Below, piece by piece: positions 1 to 5,403 of a stretch of 5,403 bases of DNA. Within the stretch, counting starts at the first letter, position 1, and each line of letters starts with the position of its first letter. The notes below the pieces were generated by a model, which did no database searches, was not told where the DNA came from, and saw nothing but the letters and a program-made list of their open reading frames with translations. The translations under genes and the position numbers were made by a program. Source of the DNA: Candidatus Luteimonas excrementigallinarum (GTDB taxonomy: Bacteria; Pseudomonadota; Gammaproteobacteria; Xanthomonadales; Xanthomonadaceae); assembly GCA_019115725.1 (NCBI GenBank), contig DXCY01000076.1:1-5403 (forward strand), read 5' to 3'.

Positions 1-694
1 GCTGTGGCGCGGCGGTGATCGCGACGCCGTGCAGCGCCAGCGCGCGCTCCACCACCGCCTGCTTGAGCGCGATGCGGGCATCGTCCAGGCCGGTGCCGGC
101 GCCGACCAGGCCTTCAACCGGCAGCCCGGCCAGGGCGCAGGCCAGCGCACTGGCGGCGGTGGTGTTGCCGATCCCCATCTCGCCCAGCAGCATCAGGTCG
201 GCGCCTTCGCCGGCCTCATCCACGGCGCGGCGACCGGCGTCCAGTGCGTGGGCGACTTCGGCACCGGACATCGCGGCCTCCACGCTCAGATCGCGGGTGC
301 CGCGGCAGGGCTTGTCAACGACAGCACCGGCCACCGCACCTTCGGCCAGGGTCCCGACGTCGCGCAGGTGCAGCGGCAGGCCGAGCTCGCGCGCCAGCAC
401 CGCGATCGCCGCGCCGCCGGCGGCGAAGTTTGCCAGCATCTGCACCGTGACCTGCGCCGGGAACGCCGACACGCCCTGTGCCACCACACCGTGGTCGCCG
501 GCGAACAGCAGCACCGGCACGCGCGCGGCGCGGGGACGATCGCTGGCCTGCAGGGCGGCGAGTTCAACGGCCAAGGTCTCCATCCGGCCAAGCGCCCCGG
601 GGGGCTTGGTCAGCCGCTGCTGGCGCGCAACGGCGCGGGCCGCGTGCGTCGCCGACGGCGCTTGGCAGGCTCCAGTCCACCATGGCCCACTCAT
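1..694 (-). CDS. cobT: Nicotinate-nucleotide--dimethylbenzimidazole phosphoribosyltransferase (partial, C-terminus outside window)
   Basis: CobT transfers the phosphoribosyl group of nicotinate mononucleotide to 5,6-dimethylbenzimidazole, giving alpha-ribazole phosphate, the activated lower ligand used in cobalamin nucleotide-loop assembly in the cytoplasm. The visible 231 residues carry family signatures in order: LTKPPGALGR (28-37), LLFAGDHGV (62-70), GEMGIGNTTAASAL (171-184) and VGAGTGLD (197-204). The family is about 350 residues, so roughly the last third, including the catalytic glutamate known as Glu317 in Salmonella, lies beyond the left edge. The ATG at 694 has an AGGAG about 11 nt upstream (710-706). 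Another ATG at 683 is in the wrong frame for the conserved N-terminus. The gene is divergent from riboswitch-controlled btuB, and its own leader is too short to hold a riboswitch. The frame is intact throughout. Identification is firm. Confidence 0.95.
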   Translation of the reverse strand, partial: MSGPWWTGACQAPSATHAARAVARQQRLTKPPGALGRMETLAVELAALQASDRPRAARVPVLLFAGDHGVVAQGVSAFPAQVTVQMLANFAAGGAAIAVLARELGLPLHLRDVGTLAEGAVAGAVVDKPCRGTRDLSVEAAMSGAEVAHALDAGRRAVDEAGEGADLMLLGEMGIGNTTAASALACALAGLPVEGLVGAGTGLDDARIALKQAVVERALALHGVAITAAPQ

Positions 695-724
695 CAGGTC
701 CCGTTCTCCTAGCAAAGAGGACGC

Positions 725-730
725 ATTCTA
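725..730 (-). promoter_or_regulatory. Candidate -10 box of the cobT promoter
   Basis: Read on the minus strand this is TAGAAT, five of six matches to TATAAT. It would start transcription near 718 and give a 5' leader of about 24 nt before the cobT ATG at 694. No good -35 box lies 16-18 nt upstream, as is common in GC-rich genomes, so the call rests on the -10 and its position. Confidence 0.4.
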
Positions 731-762
731 CCGGCGTACCCCGCCCAGCCGCACCGCGTGCT

Positions 763-792
763 TTGGCGCAGGCCCCGGCAATGCCTTAAACT
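763..792 (+). promoter_or_regulatory. Candidate promoter of the btuB transcript
   Basis: TTGGCG (763-768) and TAAACT (787-792) each match four of six sigma-70 consensus positions, with an 18-nt spacer. Transcription would start near 799, only a few bases before the first pairing strand of the riboswitch at 802. That placement is the main support, since both boxes are weak. Confidence 0.35.
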
Positions 793-801
793 GCGCCCAC
801 T

Positions 802-1013
802 TTCTGGTGACCCGCGGGGATTCCCCCAACGGTTGAAACGGGAAGCCGGTGACCTTCCGCCCGCCGCCACGGCCGGCGAAGCATTCCGGCGCTGCCCCCG
901 CAACGGTAAGCGTGGAACCCCCCCGGCAAACCGCCACTGTGCATCGCACGGGAAGGCGCCGGGGCTGGAGCGGCCACAGCCGCCCCGCCCGCGAGCCCGG
1001 AGACCGGCCAGAA
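802..1013 (+). promoter_or_regulatory. Cobalamin (B12) riboswitch aptamer
   Basis: The conserved blocks of the cobalamin aptamer appear in the right order: AAACGGGAAGCCGGTG (836-851), GCTGCCCCCGCAACGGTAAG (891-910), CCACTGT (934-940), CGGGAAGG (949-956) and the B12 box GCGAGCCCGGAGACCGGCC (991-1009). The closing stem P1 can be drawn as TTCTGGT (802-808) with GCCAGAA (1007-1013), seven pairs including one G-U. A run of seven C at 918-924 lies in the P5/L5 region. In this RNA family adenosylcobalamin or related corrinoids bind the aptamer and shut off the downstream gene. The aptamer lies about 137 nt upstream of btuB on the same strand, which fits feedback control of B12 uptake. Confidence 0.95.
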
Positions 1014-1025
1014 GGACGACTGGTT

Positions 1026-1143
1026 GCGATGCGGAGGGCATTGCGGCGGCAGCGCGCCGTGCACCGCACGTCACCCTACCGTCGCTCCCCATGCATGCAG
1101 CCCCTTACCGACCCGGTCGCGCGGGCGTGCGCGATGCATGGAG
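1026..1143 (+). promoter_or_regulatory. Riboswitch expression platform: P13 hairpin and ribosome-binding-site sequestor
   Basis: P13 is a seven-pair hairpin, GCGATGC (1026-1032) with GCATTGC (1038-1044), and its loop GGAGG (1033-1037) can face the C-run of L5 (918-924), with one A-C mismatch if all five bases pair. Further on, CCATGCAT (1089-1096) pairs perfectly with ATGCATGG (1134-1141), and GC 1097-1098 extends the stem to GC 1131-1132 past a bulged G1133. This covers most of the btuB Shine-Dalgarno GGAG (1140-1143). There is no U-tract after either hairpin, so control is more likely at translation than by intrinsic termination. The pairings are read from the sequence; the mechanism is inferred. 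Confidence 0.65.
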
Positions 1144-1149
1144 ATTCCG

Positions 1150-3018
1150 ATGAAACCGCAGTACCAGATCCTTTCCCTTGCAGTGGCCCTTGCCCTGTCT
1201 CCCGCCGCAATGGCCGCCGGCTTCATCCAGGCGACCGACCTGGACGAGGTGATCGTCACCGGCACCCGCACCGAAGTGCTGCTGGCCGACAGCCTGGTGC
1301 CGGCACAGGTCATCGGCCGCGATGAGATCGAACGCAGCCAGGCGCGCGACCTGATCGAATTGCTGCGCGGGCGCGCCGGCGTGGATATCAGCAACCAGGG
1401 CGGCCGCGGCAAGCTGAGCAGCGTGTTCCTGCGCGGCACGGCGTCCGACCACGTGCTGGTGCTGATCGACGGCGTCAAGGTCGGTTCGGCCACCTCGGGC
1501 ATGGCTGCGTTCCAGGATTTCCCGGTCGCACAGATCGAGCGCATCGAGATCGTGCGCGGCCCACGCTCGAGCCTGTACGGCTCCGAAGCGATCGGGGGCG
1601 TGATCCACATCTTCACTCGCGGCGGCAGCGCCGAAGGCTTTGCGCCCCACCTGTCGATGGGCGCGGGCAGCAACAACAGCCGCGACATCAGCGCCGGTTT
1701 CAACTACCGCGGCGAGCGCGGCTGGATCGGCGCCCACGGCGGCTACCAGAGCACCGACGGCATCGACGCCTGCCGCGGCTCGGGCACGCTGTTCACCGGC
1801 TGCTTCACCGACGAGCCCGACGAGGATGGCTACCGCAACGCCTCGGTGACCATGCGCGCCGGCCTGCACATCACCGATACCCTGACGGTGGAGGGCAACT
1901 TCCTCAACGCCAGCGGCGAGAACGAATACGACGGCTCCTGGACCAACCGTTCCAAGGTCCAGCAGCAGGTGGCGGGCGCGCAGATGCGCTATGCCCCGGA
2001 AGGGGGCAGCTTCGGCCTGACCGCGGCCGTGGGTCGCAGCACGGACAAGTCCGACGACTACCACGAAAACACTTTCATGAGCACGTTCGACACCCGCCGC
2101 GACAGCGCATCTGTGCAGGCCGATGTGCAGCTGGCGCAGGCGCACCTGCTCAGCATCGGGGTGGACTACAGCAACGACCGCGTCGATGGCACCACCGGAT
2201 ACACGGTCGACGAGCGCGACAACACCGGGCTGTTCCTCGGCTACGACGGCAACCTCGGCCGCCAGCGCTGGCAGGCCAGCGTGCGTTACGACGATAATGA
2301 GCAGTTCGGCAGCCATACCACCGGCAGCCTCAGCTGGGGCCTGGCGTTCGACAACGGCCTGCGCTTCAACGCGACCCTGGGCACCGGCTTCAAGGCCCCA
2401 ACCTTCAACGACCTGTATTACCCGGGCTCGGAAAGCCCGTGGCTGCAGCCGGAGGAGTCGACCAGCCTGAACCTGGGCGTATCGCAGGCCACCGAACGCT
2501 TGAACTGGTCGTTCAACGTCTACGAGAGCCGAATCGACAACCTGATCGTGTTCACCTATGCACCGCCGACTTACCAACAGGGCGTGGGCGAGAACATCGA
2601 CGAGGCCCGGATCCGCGGCGCCGAACTGACCTTCGGCACCTCGTTCGCCGGCTTCGACCTGTCCACCCAGCTCAGCCACGTCGACCCGCGTGACCGCAGC
2701 AGCGGGTTCAACCACGACAACCTGCTCGCGCGCCGCGCACGCACCACCGGCCGCATTGATCTGGACCGCGCCTTCGGTCCGCTCCGCGCGGGGATCACCG
2801 TGCAGGGCGCCGGCAACCGTTATGACGATGCTGCCAACACCGTGCGCCTGGGCGGCTATTCCACCACCGACCTGCGGCTGGAATATGCGATCAATGCGGA
2901 CTGGAGCCTGCAGGCACGCGCCAGCAACGTGTTCGACCGCGACTACGAAACGGTGGCCTGGTACAACCAGCCCGGCCGCGAGTACGGCCTGACACTGCGC
3001 TACAGCCCGGCGCCCTGA
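1150..3018 (+). CDS. btuB: TonB-dependent outer-membrane vitamin B12 receptor BtuB
   Basis: BtuB binds cobalamin at the cell surface and imports it into the periplasm using energy from TonB-ExbB-ExbD. The 622-residue product (E. coli BtuB is 614) begins with a Sec signal peptide, MKPQYQILSLAVALALSPAAMAA, cleaved near residue 23. A TonB box, DEVIVTGT (32-39), follows, then a plug domain to about residue 155 with IEIVRGPRSSLYGSEAIGG (132-150), and a beta-barrel. An Asp-rich loop (D203, D206, D221, D224, D226) aligns by context with the calcium and cobalamin-binding loop of E. coli BtuB. The ATG at 1150 is chosen because GGAG (1140-1143) lies 6 nt upstream and the signal peptide starts there; an in-frame ATG at 1138 overlaps the ribosome-binding site. 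The upstream riboswitch supports cobalamin as substrate. Two oddities: the protein has only two cysteines (C208, C218), and it ends in SPAP instead of the usual terminal aromatic residue. Confidence 0.93.
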   Translation: MKPQYQILSLAVALALSPAAMAAGFIQATDLDEVIVTGTRTEVLLADSLVPAQVIGRDEIERSQARDLIELLRGRAGVDISNQGGRGKLSSVFLRGTASDHVLVLIDGVKVGSATSGMAAFQDFPVAQIERIEIVRGPRSSLYGSEAIGGVIHIFTRGGSAEGFAPHLSMGAGSNNSRDISAGFNYRGERGWIGAHGGYQSTDGIDACRGSGTLFTGCFTDEPDEDGYRNASVTMRAGLHITDTLTVEGNFLNASGENEYDGSWTNRSKVQQQVAGAQMRYAPEGGSFGLTAAVGRSTDKSDDYHENTFMSTFDTRRDSASVQADVQLAQAHLLSIGVDYSNDRVDGTTGYTVDERDNTGLFLGYDGNLGRQRWQASVRYDDNEQFGSHTTGSLSWGLAFDNGLRFNATLGTGFKAPTFNDLYYPGSESPWLQPEESTSLNLGVSQATERLNWSFNVYESRIDNLIVFTYAPPTYQQGVGENIDEARIRGAELTFGTSFAGFDLSTQLSHVDPRDRSSGFNHDNLLARRARTTGRIDLDRAFGPLRAGITVQGAGNRYDDAANTVRLGGYSTTDLRLEYAINADWSLQARASNVFDRDYETVAWYNQPGREYGLTLRYSPAP

Positions 3019-3030
3019 CCGGCGCGCGGC

Positions 3031-3054
3031 GTCGGGGGCGTAGCCCCGACCTAC
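3031..3054 (-). repeat. REP-like palindromic element A (GTAG type)
   Basis: On the minus strand this reads GTAG followed by a perfect hairpin, GTCGGGG (stem), CTACGC (loop), CCCCGAC (stem). A terminal GTAG next to a short GC-rich palindrome is the known hallmark of REP elements in Stenotrophomonas and relatives. It begins 12 bp after the btuB stop. It has no U-tract, but as a strong hairpin between convergent genes it may stabilise mRNA ends or help stop transcription. Confidence 0.75.
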
Positions 3055-3070
3055 GGCACGGGATGTTGTC

Positions 3071-3094
3071 GCAGGTCGGGCCTACGCGGCCGAC
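3071..3094 (+). repeat. REP-like palindromic element B, inverted partner of element A
   Basis: On the plus strand it reads GCAG, then GTCGGGC, loop CTACGC, then GGCCGAC. It matches the reverse complement of element A at 20 of 24 positions, so the two GTAG/GCAG ends face each other across 16 bp. One stem position is swapped from G-C to C-G, keeping the pair, and one inner pair becomes a G-G mismatch. The element overlaps the last codons and stop of gph. A and B together could also form one larger inverted-repeat hairpin. Confidence 0.7.
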
Positions 3095-3747
3095 GCGGGC
3101 AAGTGGAGCAGCTCGTCGAACCGGTCGATCACCGCCAGCGCACCGGCGCCATGCAGATCGAAGCCGCGCGGATAGCCATAACTGACCAGCACCACCGGCA
3201 TTCCGGCGGCACGGGCTGCGTGGAAGTCGGTGGGCGAGTCACCCACCATCAGGCAACGCGCCGGCTCCAGCTGGAACTGCTCGGCCAGATGCAGCAGCGG
3301 CTGCGGATGCGGCTTGCGCTCGGGCAGGGTACCGGCGCCAACCACGCCGGAAAACGCGCTGTCGATTTCCAGCGCCTCAAGCAGCGGGGTCACGAAGGGC
3401 TCGGGCTTGTTGGTGCACACCGCCATGGTGACGCCCTTTTCGCCCAGCACATCCAGCGTTTCCCGCACGCCGGGATACAGCTGCGGACTGAGCAGCAGGC
3501 AATCACCGTAGTGTTTCATGAAGCGCGGCAGCAGTTCTTCGGCCGTGCGCGGGCTGCCCACGTGCTGCAGCGCGGTTTCCAGCAGCATGCCGCTGCCATC
3601 CCCGATCCAGCTGCGCACCAGCGACTCTTCCACCTCTGCCAGCCCTTCTTCGGCCAGCATGCGGTTCACGGCGGCGGAAATATCGGACGCGCTGTCGACC
3701 AGGGTACCATCCAGGTCGAACAGGACGGCGGGAAACGGATAGGACAC
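3082..3747 (-). CDS. gph: Phosphoglycolate phosphatase-like HAD hydrolase
   Basis: This is a cytosolic HAD-superfamily subfamily IA phosphatase. Gph removes phosphate from 2-phosphoglycolate, which arises in part during repair of oxidative DNA damage. The 221-residue product has all four HAD motifs: FDLDGTLVDS (10-19, nucleophile D11 and acid/base D13), CTNKP (111-115, T112), the lysine of ERKPHP (K145) and GDSPTD (169-174, D170 and D174). A helical cap of type C1 lies at about 17-90. The C-terminal SYGYPRG matches Gph proteins. I chose GTG at 3747 because GGAG (3757-3754) lies 6 nt upstream and the protein then begins MSYPFPAVLFDLDG; the frame stays open to a TTG at 3828, but that extension is not Gph-like. 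The stop codon lies within a REP-like repeat. Substrate is inferred from family likeness; another small phosphate monoester, such as the MurNAc 6-phosphate used by MupP, cannot be excluded. Confidence 0.85.
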   Translation of the reverse strand: MSYPFPAVLFDLDGTLVDSASDISAAVNRMLAEEGLAEVEESLVRSWIGDGSGMLLETALQHVGSPRTAEELLPRFMKHYGDCLLLSPQLYPGVRETLDVLGEKGVTMAVCTNKPEPFVTPLLEALEIDSAFSGVVGAGTLPERKPHPQPLLHLAEQFQLEPARCLMVGDSPTDFHAARAAGMPVVLVSYGYPRGFDLHGAGALAVIDRFDELLHLPASAA

Positions 3748-3774
3748 GGCAAGCTCCAGGGAATAAGTGCCCCC

Positions 3775-3780
3775 ATTGTA
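3775..3780 (-). promoter_or_regulatory. Candidate -10 box of a gph promoter
   Basis: The minus strand reads TACAAT, five of six matches to TATAAT, and would start transcription near 3768, about 21 nt before the gph GTG. No convincing -35 box is at the right distance; a good TTGACG at 3828-3823 is too far away (42-nt gap). It lies in the 103-bp dinB-gph gap, so gph may be transcribed on its own as well as by readthrough from dinB. Confidence 0.4.
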
Positions 3781-3851
3781 GGAGGCCGCCGCGCGCGCGA
3801 AGGCGCGTGGATCATGGCATCGCGTCAAGACAACACAGCGGGGCGACAGGA

Positions 3852-4940
3852 TCAGGCGAAAAGCGGCGCCTGGGAGGGAATCTCGTCACGGTCGCGGAAG
3901 CCGGCCAGGCCAACGCCGGCCAGGCGGTAGCGGGTGCCCACAGGCAGGTCCACGCGGGCGCGCAGGGCCAGCGCAATTGCCGTGAGCTCGGCCACCGAGG
4001 CCGGCGGCACGTCCGGGGTATGGCTGCGGGTGATGGTCCGGAACCGGTCGGTCTTGAGCTTGAGCACCACGGTGCGGCCAACGCGCTCGGTCTTGCGGGT
4101 CGCGGCCCAGGTCTTTTCCGCCAGCGCCCGGATCGCTGGCTCCAGCTCGTCCAGCAGCAGGTCCTGGGCGAACGTGTCTTCCGAGGAGATCGACTGCACC
4201 GGCTGGTGGGGCTGCACCGGGCGCTCATCAATCCCGCGGGCGCGCTCATACAGCCGCAGGCCGAAGGCGCCGAAACGCTCGTGCAAGGTCTGCCGCGGCA
4301 CCTCCCGCAGCTGGCCTACGGTGTCCACGCCCAGCTCCGCCAGCCTGCCCTGCATCACCTTGCCCACACCCGGGATCCGCGCCACCGGCAGCGGGGTCAG
4401 GAACGCCTCGATCCGCCCCGGCGCCACCACGAACAGCCCATCGGGCTTGTTCCAGTCGGAGGCGATCTTGGCCAGGAACTTGTTCGGCGCCGCGCCGGCT
4501 GAAGCCGTCAAGCCGGTCTCTTCCCGGATCTGGGCGCGGATCGCCTGCGCCGTCGCCGTGGCCGAAGGCGAAGGAATCGCCGGCGCGGTCACATCCAGGT
4601 AGGCCTCGTCCAGCGACAGCGGCTCCACCAGATGGGTATGGCGATGGAAGATGTCCCGCACCTGGCGCGAGACCGCCTTGTAACGGGTGAAATCGGGCGG
4701 CACGAACACCGCCTGCGGGCACAGCCGCTCGGCGCGCATGGCCGGCATCGCCGAGCGCACGCCAAACACCCGGGCTTCATAGGACGCCGCGCACACCACC
4801 GAGCGCGCCCCGCGCCAGGCCACCACCACCGGCCGCCCGCGCAGCGACGGATCGTCACGCTGTTCAACGGATGCGTAGAAGGCATCCATGTCGATATGCA
4901 GGATCTTGCGCACCGCTCCATTATCGCCGCCCGCACCCAT
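3852..4940 (-). CDS. dinB: DNA polymerase IV (Y-family translesion polymerase)
   Basis: Pol IV copies past damaged template bases, without proofreading, and is recruited by the sliding clamp. The 362-residue protein (E. coli 351) has the palm motif HIDMDAFYASVE (15-26) with metal ligand D17 and Y22 at the steric-gate position, where E. coli has F13. Next come SEARCHABLE family signatures: YEARVFGVRSAMP (54-66), SLDEAYLD (109-116) with catalytic D111 and E112, TASAGAAPNKFLAKIASDWN (145-164), and the helix-hairpin-helix IPGVGKV (189-195). A little-finger domain follows. The C-terminus, QAPLF (357-361), fits the QxxLF beta-clamp motif. The ATG at 4940 lacks a clear Shine-Dalgarno, and a GTG at 4913 (giving the E. 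coli-like start MRKILHID) has GGAG only 2 nt away, so the start is uncertain by nine residues. The gene follows a TetR-family gene after 17 nt, so translation may be coupled. No SOS box is visible in that gap. Confidence 0.95.
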   Translation of the reverse strand: MGAGGDNGAVRKILHIDMDAFYASVEQRDDPSLRGRPVVVAWRGARSVVCAASYEARVFGVRSAMPAMRAERLCPQAVFVPPDFTRYKAVSRQVRDIFHRHTHLVEPLSLDEAYLDVTAPAIPSPSATATAQAIRAQIREETGLTASAGAAPNKFLAKIASDWNKPDGLFVVAPGRIEAFLTPLPVARIPGVGKVMQGRLAELGVDTVGQLREVPRQTLHERFGAFGLRLYERARGIDERPVQPHQPVQSISSEDTFAQDLLLDELEPAIRALAEKTWAATRKTERVGRTVVLKLKTDRFRTITRSHTPDVPPASVAELTAIALALRARVDLPVGTRYRLAGVGLAGFRDRDEIPSQAPLFA

Positions 4941-4957
4941 GGCGCGCGGCCGGGCGG

Positions 4958-5403
4958 TCAGGGCTTGAGGATCAGCGGAACCACTTCCTGCAGGGCTTCA
5001 AGGAGCAGGGTGCGGTCAAGGTTGGGCTCGCGGGTCTCGCGCAGTTTCAGGCCCTCGAACAGGCACTGGAGCATCAGCGCGCGACGCGGGGCCGCCGCCT
5101 CGGACATGCCATGCCCGCCTTCGGCCTTGCTGCGCACGAACCACTCGCACAGCGCCTCGCGCAATGCCGCGTCGTAATCGTCCAGCGCGGCTGCAACCTG
5201 CGGATCGCGGCTGGCCTCGGCGGAGATCTCCAGCAGCAGCACGGAATTCATGCCGCGCTGATCCTCGGCGCAGGAGCGGCCGTAGTTGTCGGCCATCAGC
5301 TGCGGCAGGTCGGGCTGGTCGTTGAGCCGGATCTCCTCGCGCAGCAGCACCAGCTGCTCCTCGACGATCGCCAGAATGATCGCGCTCTTGCTCTCGAAGT
5401 AGC
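4958..5403 (-). CDS. TetR/AcrR-family transcriptional regulator (partial, N-terminus outside window)
   Basis: TetR proteins are dimeric repressors with an N-terminal helix-turn-helix and a ligand-binding C-terminal domain. The visible 147 residues begin YFESKSAIILAIVEEQL, which matches the end of the TetR DNA-binding domain just after the recognition helix (compare the family pattern YxxFxSKxxL). An all-helical region follows, with LLLEISAEASRDPQVAAAL and LMLQCLFEGLKLRE, typical of the dimerisation and effector domain. About 40 to 60 N-terminal residues, including most of the DNA-binding motif, are missing at the right edge. The frame is open to the edge, so the GTG at 5350 is internal and not the start. 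The TGA ends 17 nt before dinB on the same strand, which suggests a shared transcript. The effector and target genes cannot be read from the sequence; self-regulation, and so control of dinB, is possible. Confidence 0.88.
   Translation of the reverse strand, partial: YFESKSAIILAIVEEQLVLLREEIRLNDQPDLPQLMADNYGRSCAEDQRGMNSVLLLEISAEASRDPQVAAALDDYDAALREALCEWFVRSKAEGGHGMSEAAAPRRALMLQCLFEGLKLRETREPNLDRTLLLEALQEVVPLILKP

Noticed and set aside
15..836. Plus-strand open frames over 15-836
   Set aside because: They have low-complexity Ala/Arg/Ser composition and lie antisense to cobT, whose conserved motifs are on the minus strand.
1033..1043. GGAGG at 1033-1037 as a real ribosome-binding site, with TTG at 1041 as start
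   Set aside because: The spacing to TTG is too short, and the frame leads only to a non-family ORF ending at 1325. GGAGG is better explained as the P13 loop.
1091..1153. Possible 20-residue upstream ORF whose TGA overlaps the btuB ATG (ATGA)
   Set aside because: The overlap looks like translational coupling, but the bases before the ATG at 1091 are pyrimidine-rich with no Shine-Dalgarno, and the ATG lies inside the sequestor stem. The start is better explained by the ATGCAT palindrome of that stem.
1105..2715. Long minus-strand open frame (536 codons) opposite btuB
   Set aside because: It is the shadow of a GC-rich gene: its composition is repetitive Ala/Val/Arg/Gly with no recognisable domain, and btuB on the other strand has clear family motifs throughout.
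3794..3807. GC hairpin (CGCGC, GAAG loop, GCGCG) between dinB and gph as a terminator of dinB
   Set aside because: The stem is only five pairs and there is no T-tract on either strand; in such GC-rich DNA it can easily occur by chance.

Overview
The window is GC-rich DNA from a gammaproteobacterium, most likely of the family Xanthomonadaceae (Xanthomonas, Stenotrophomonas, Luteimonas or Lysobacter type). I base this on codon use dominated by G/C in third positions, on a Pol IV whose sequence closely resembles Xanthomonas DinB as I remember it, and on GTAG-type palindromic intergenic repeats of the kind known from this family. No database search was run. It looks like ordinary chromosome, with no sign of phage, transposase or CRISPR.

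Left part (1-3018), vitamin B12 uptake and salvage. The N-terminal two thirds of cobT (minus strand, cut by the window edge) is divergent from btuB (plus strand), the TonB-dependent outer-membrane cobalamin receptor. The 455-bp interval between their start codons holds a candidate promoter for each gene, a full cobalamin riboswitch aptamer (802-1013) and a long expression platform (1014-1149). BtuB would import corrinoids. CobT activates the lower-ligand base used to finish or remodel the cobamide. The riboswitch lies only in the btuB transcript.

Middle (3019-3081), convergent junction. Two 24-bp palindromic repeats in inverted orientation sit between btuB and gph. The second one runs into the end of gph and encodes its stop codon.

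Right part (3082-5403), three minus-strand genes read right to left: a TetR-family regulator (N-terminus cut by the window edge), then dinB (DNA polymerase IV) after a 17-nt gap, then gph (phosphoglycolate phosphatase-like HAD enzyme) after a 103-nt gap that carries a candidate promoter. tetR and dinB are probably one transcript.

The most interesting signal is the btuB leader. A hairpin covers the btuB ribosome-binding site, and its 3' strand contains an exact 7-nt copy of the 5' strand of a hairpin (P13) just after the aptamer. This suggests a specific translational switch in which the P13 3' strand acts as an anti-sequestor. Every gene here belongs to a known family; I see no new protein system.
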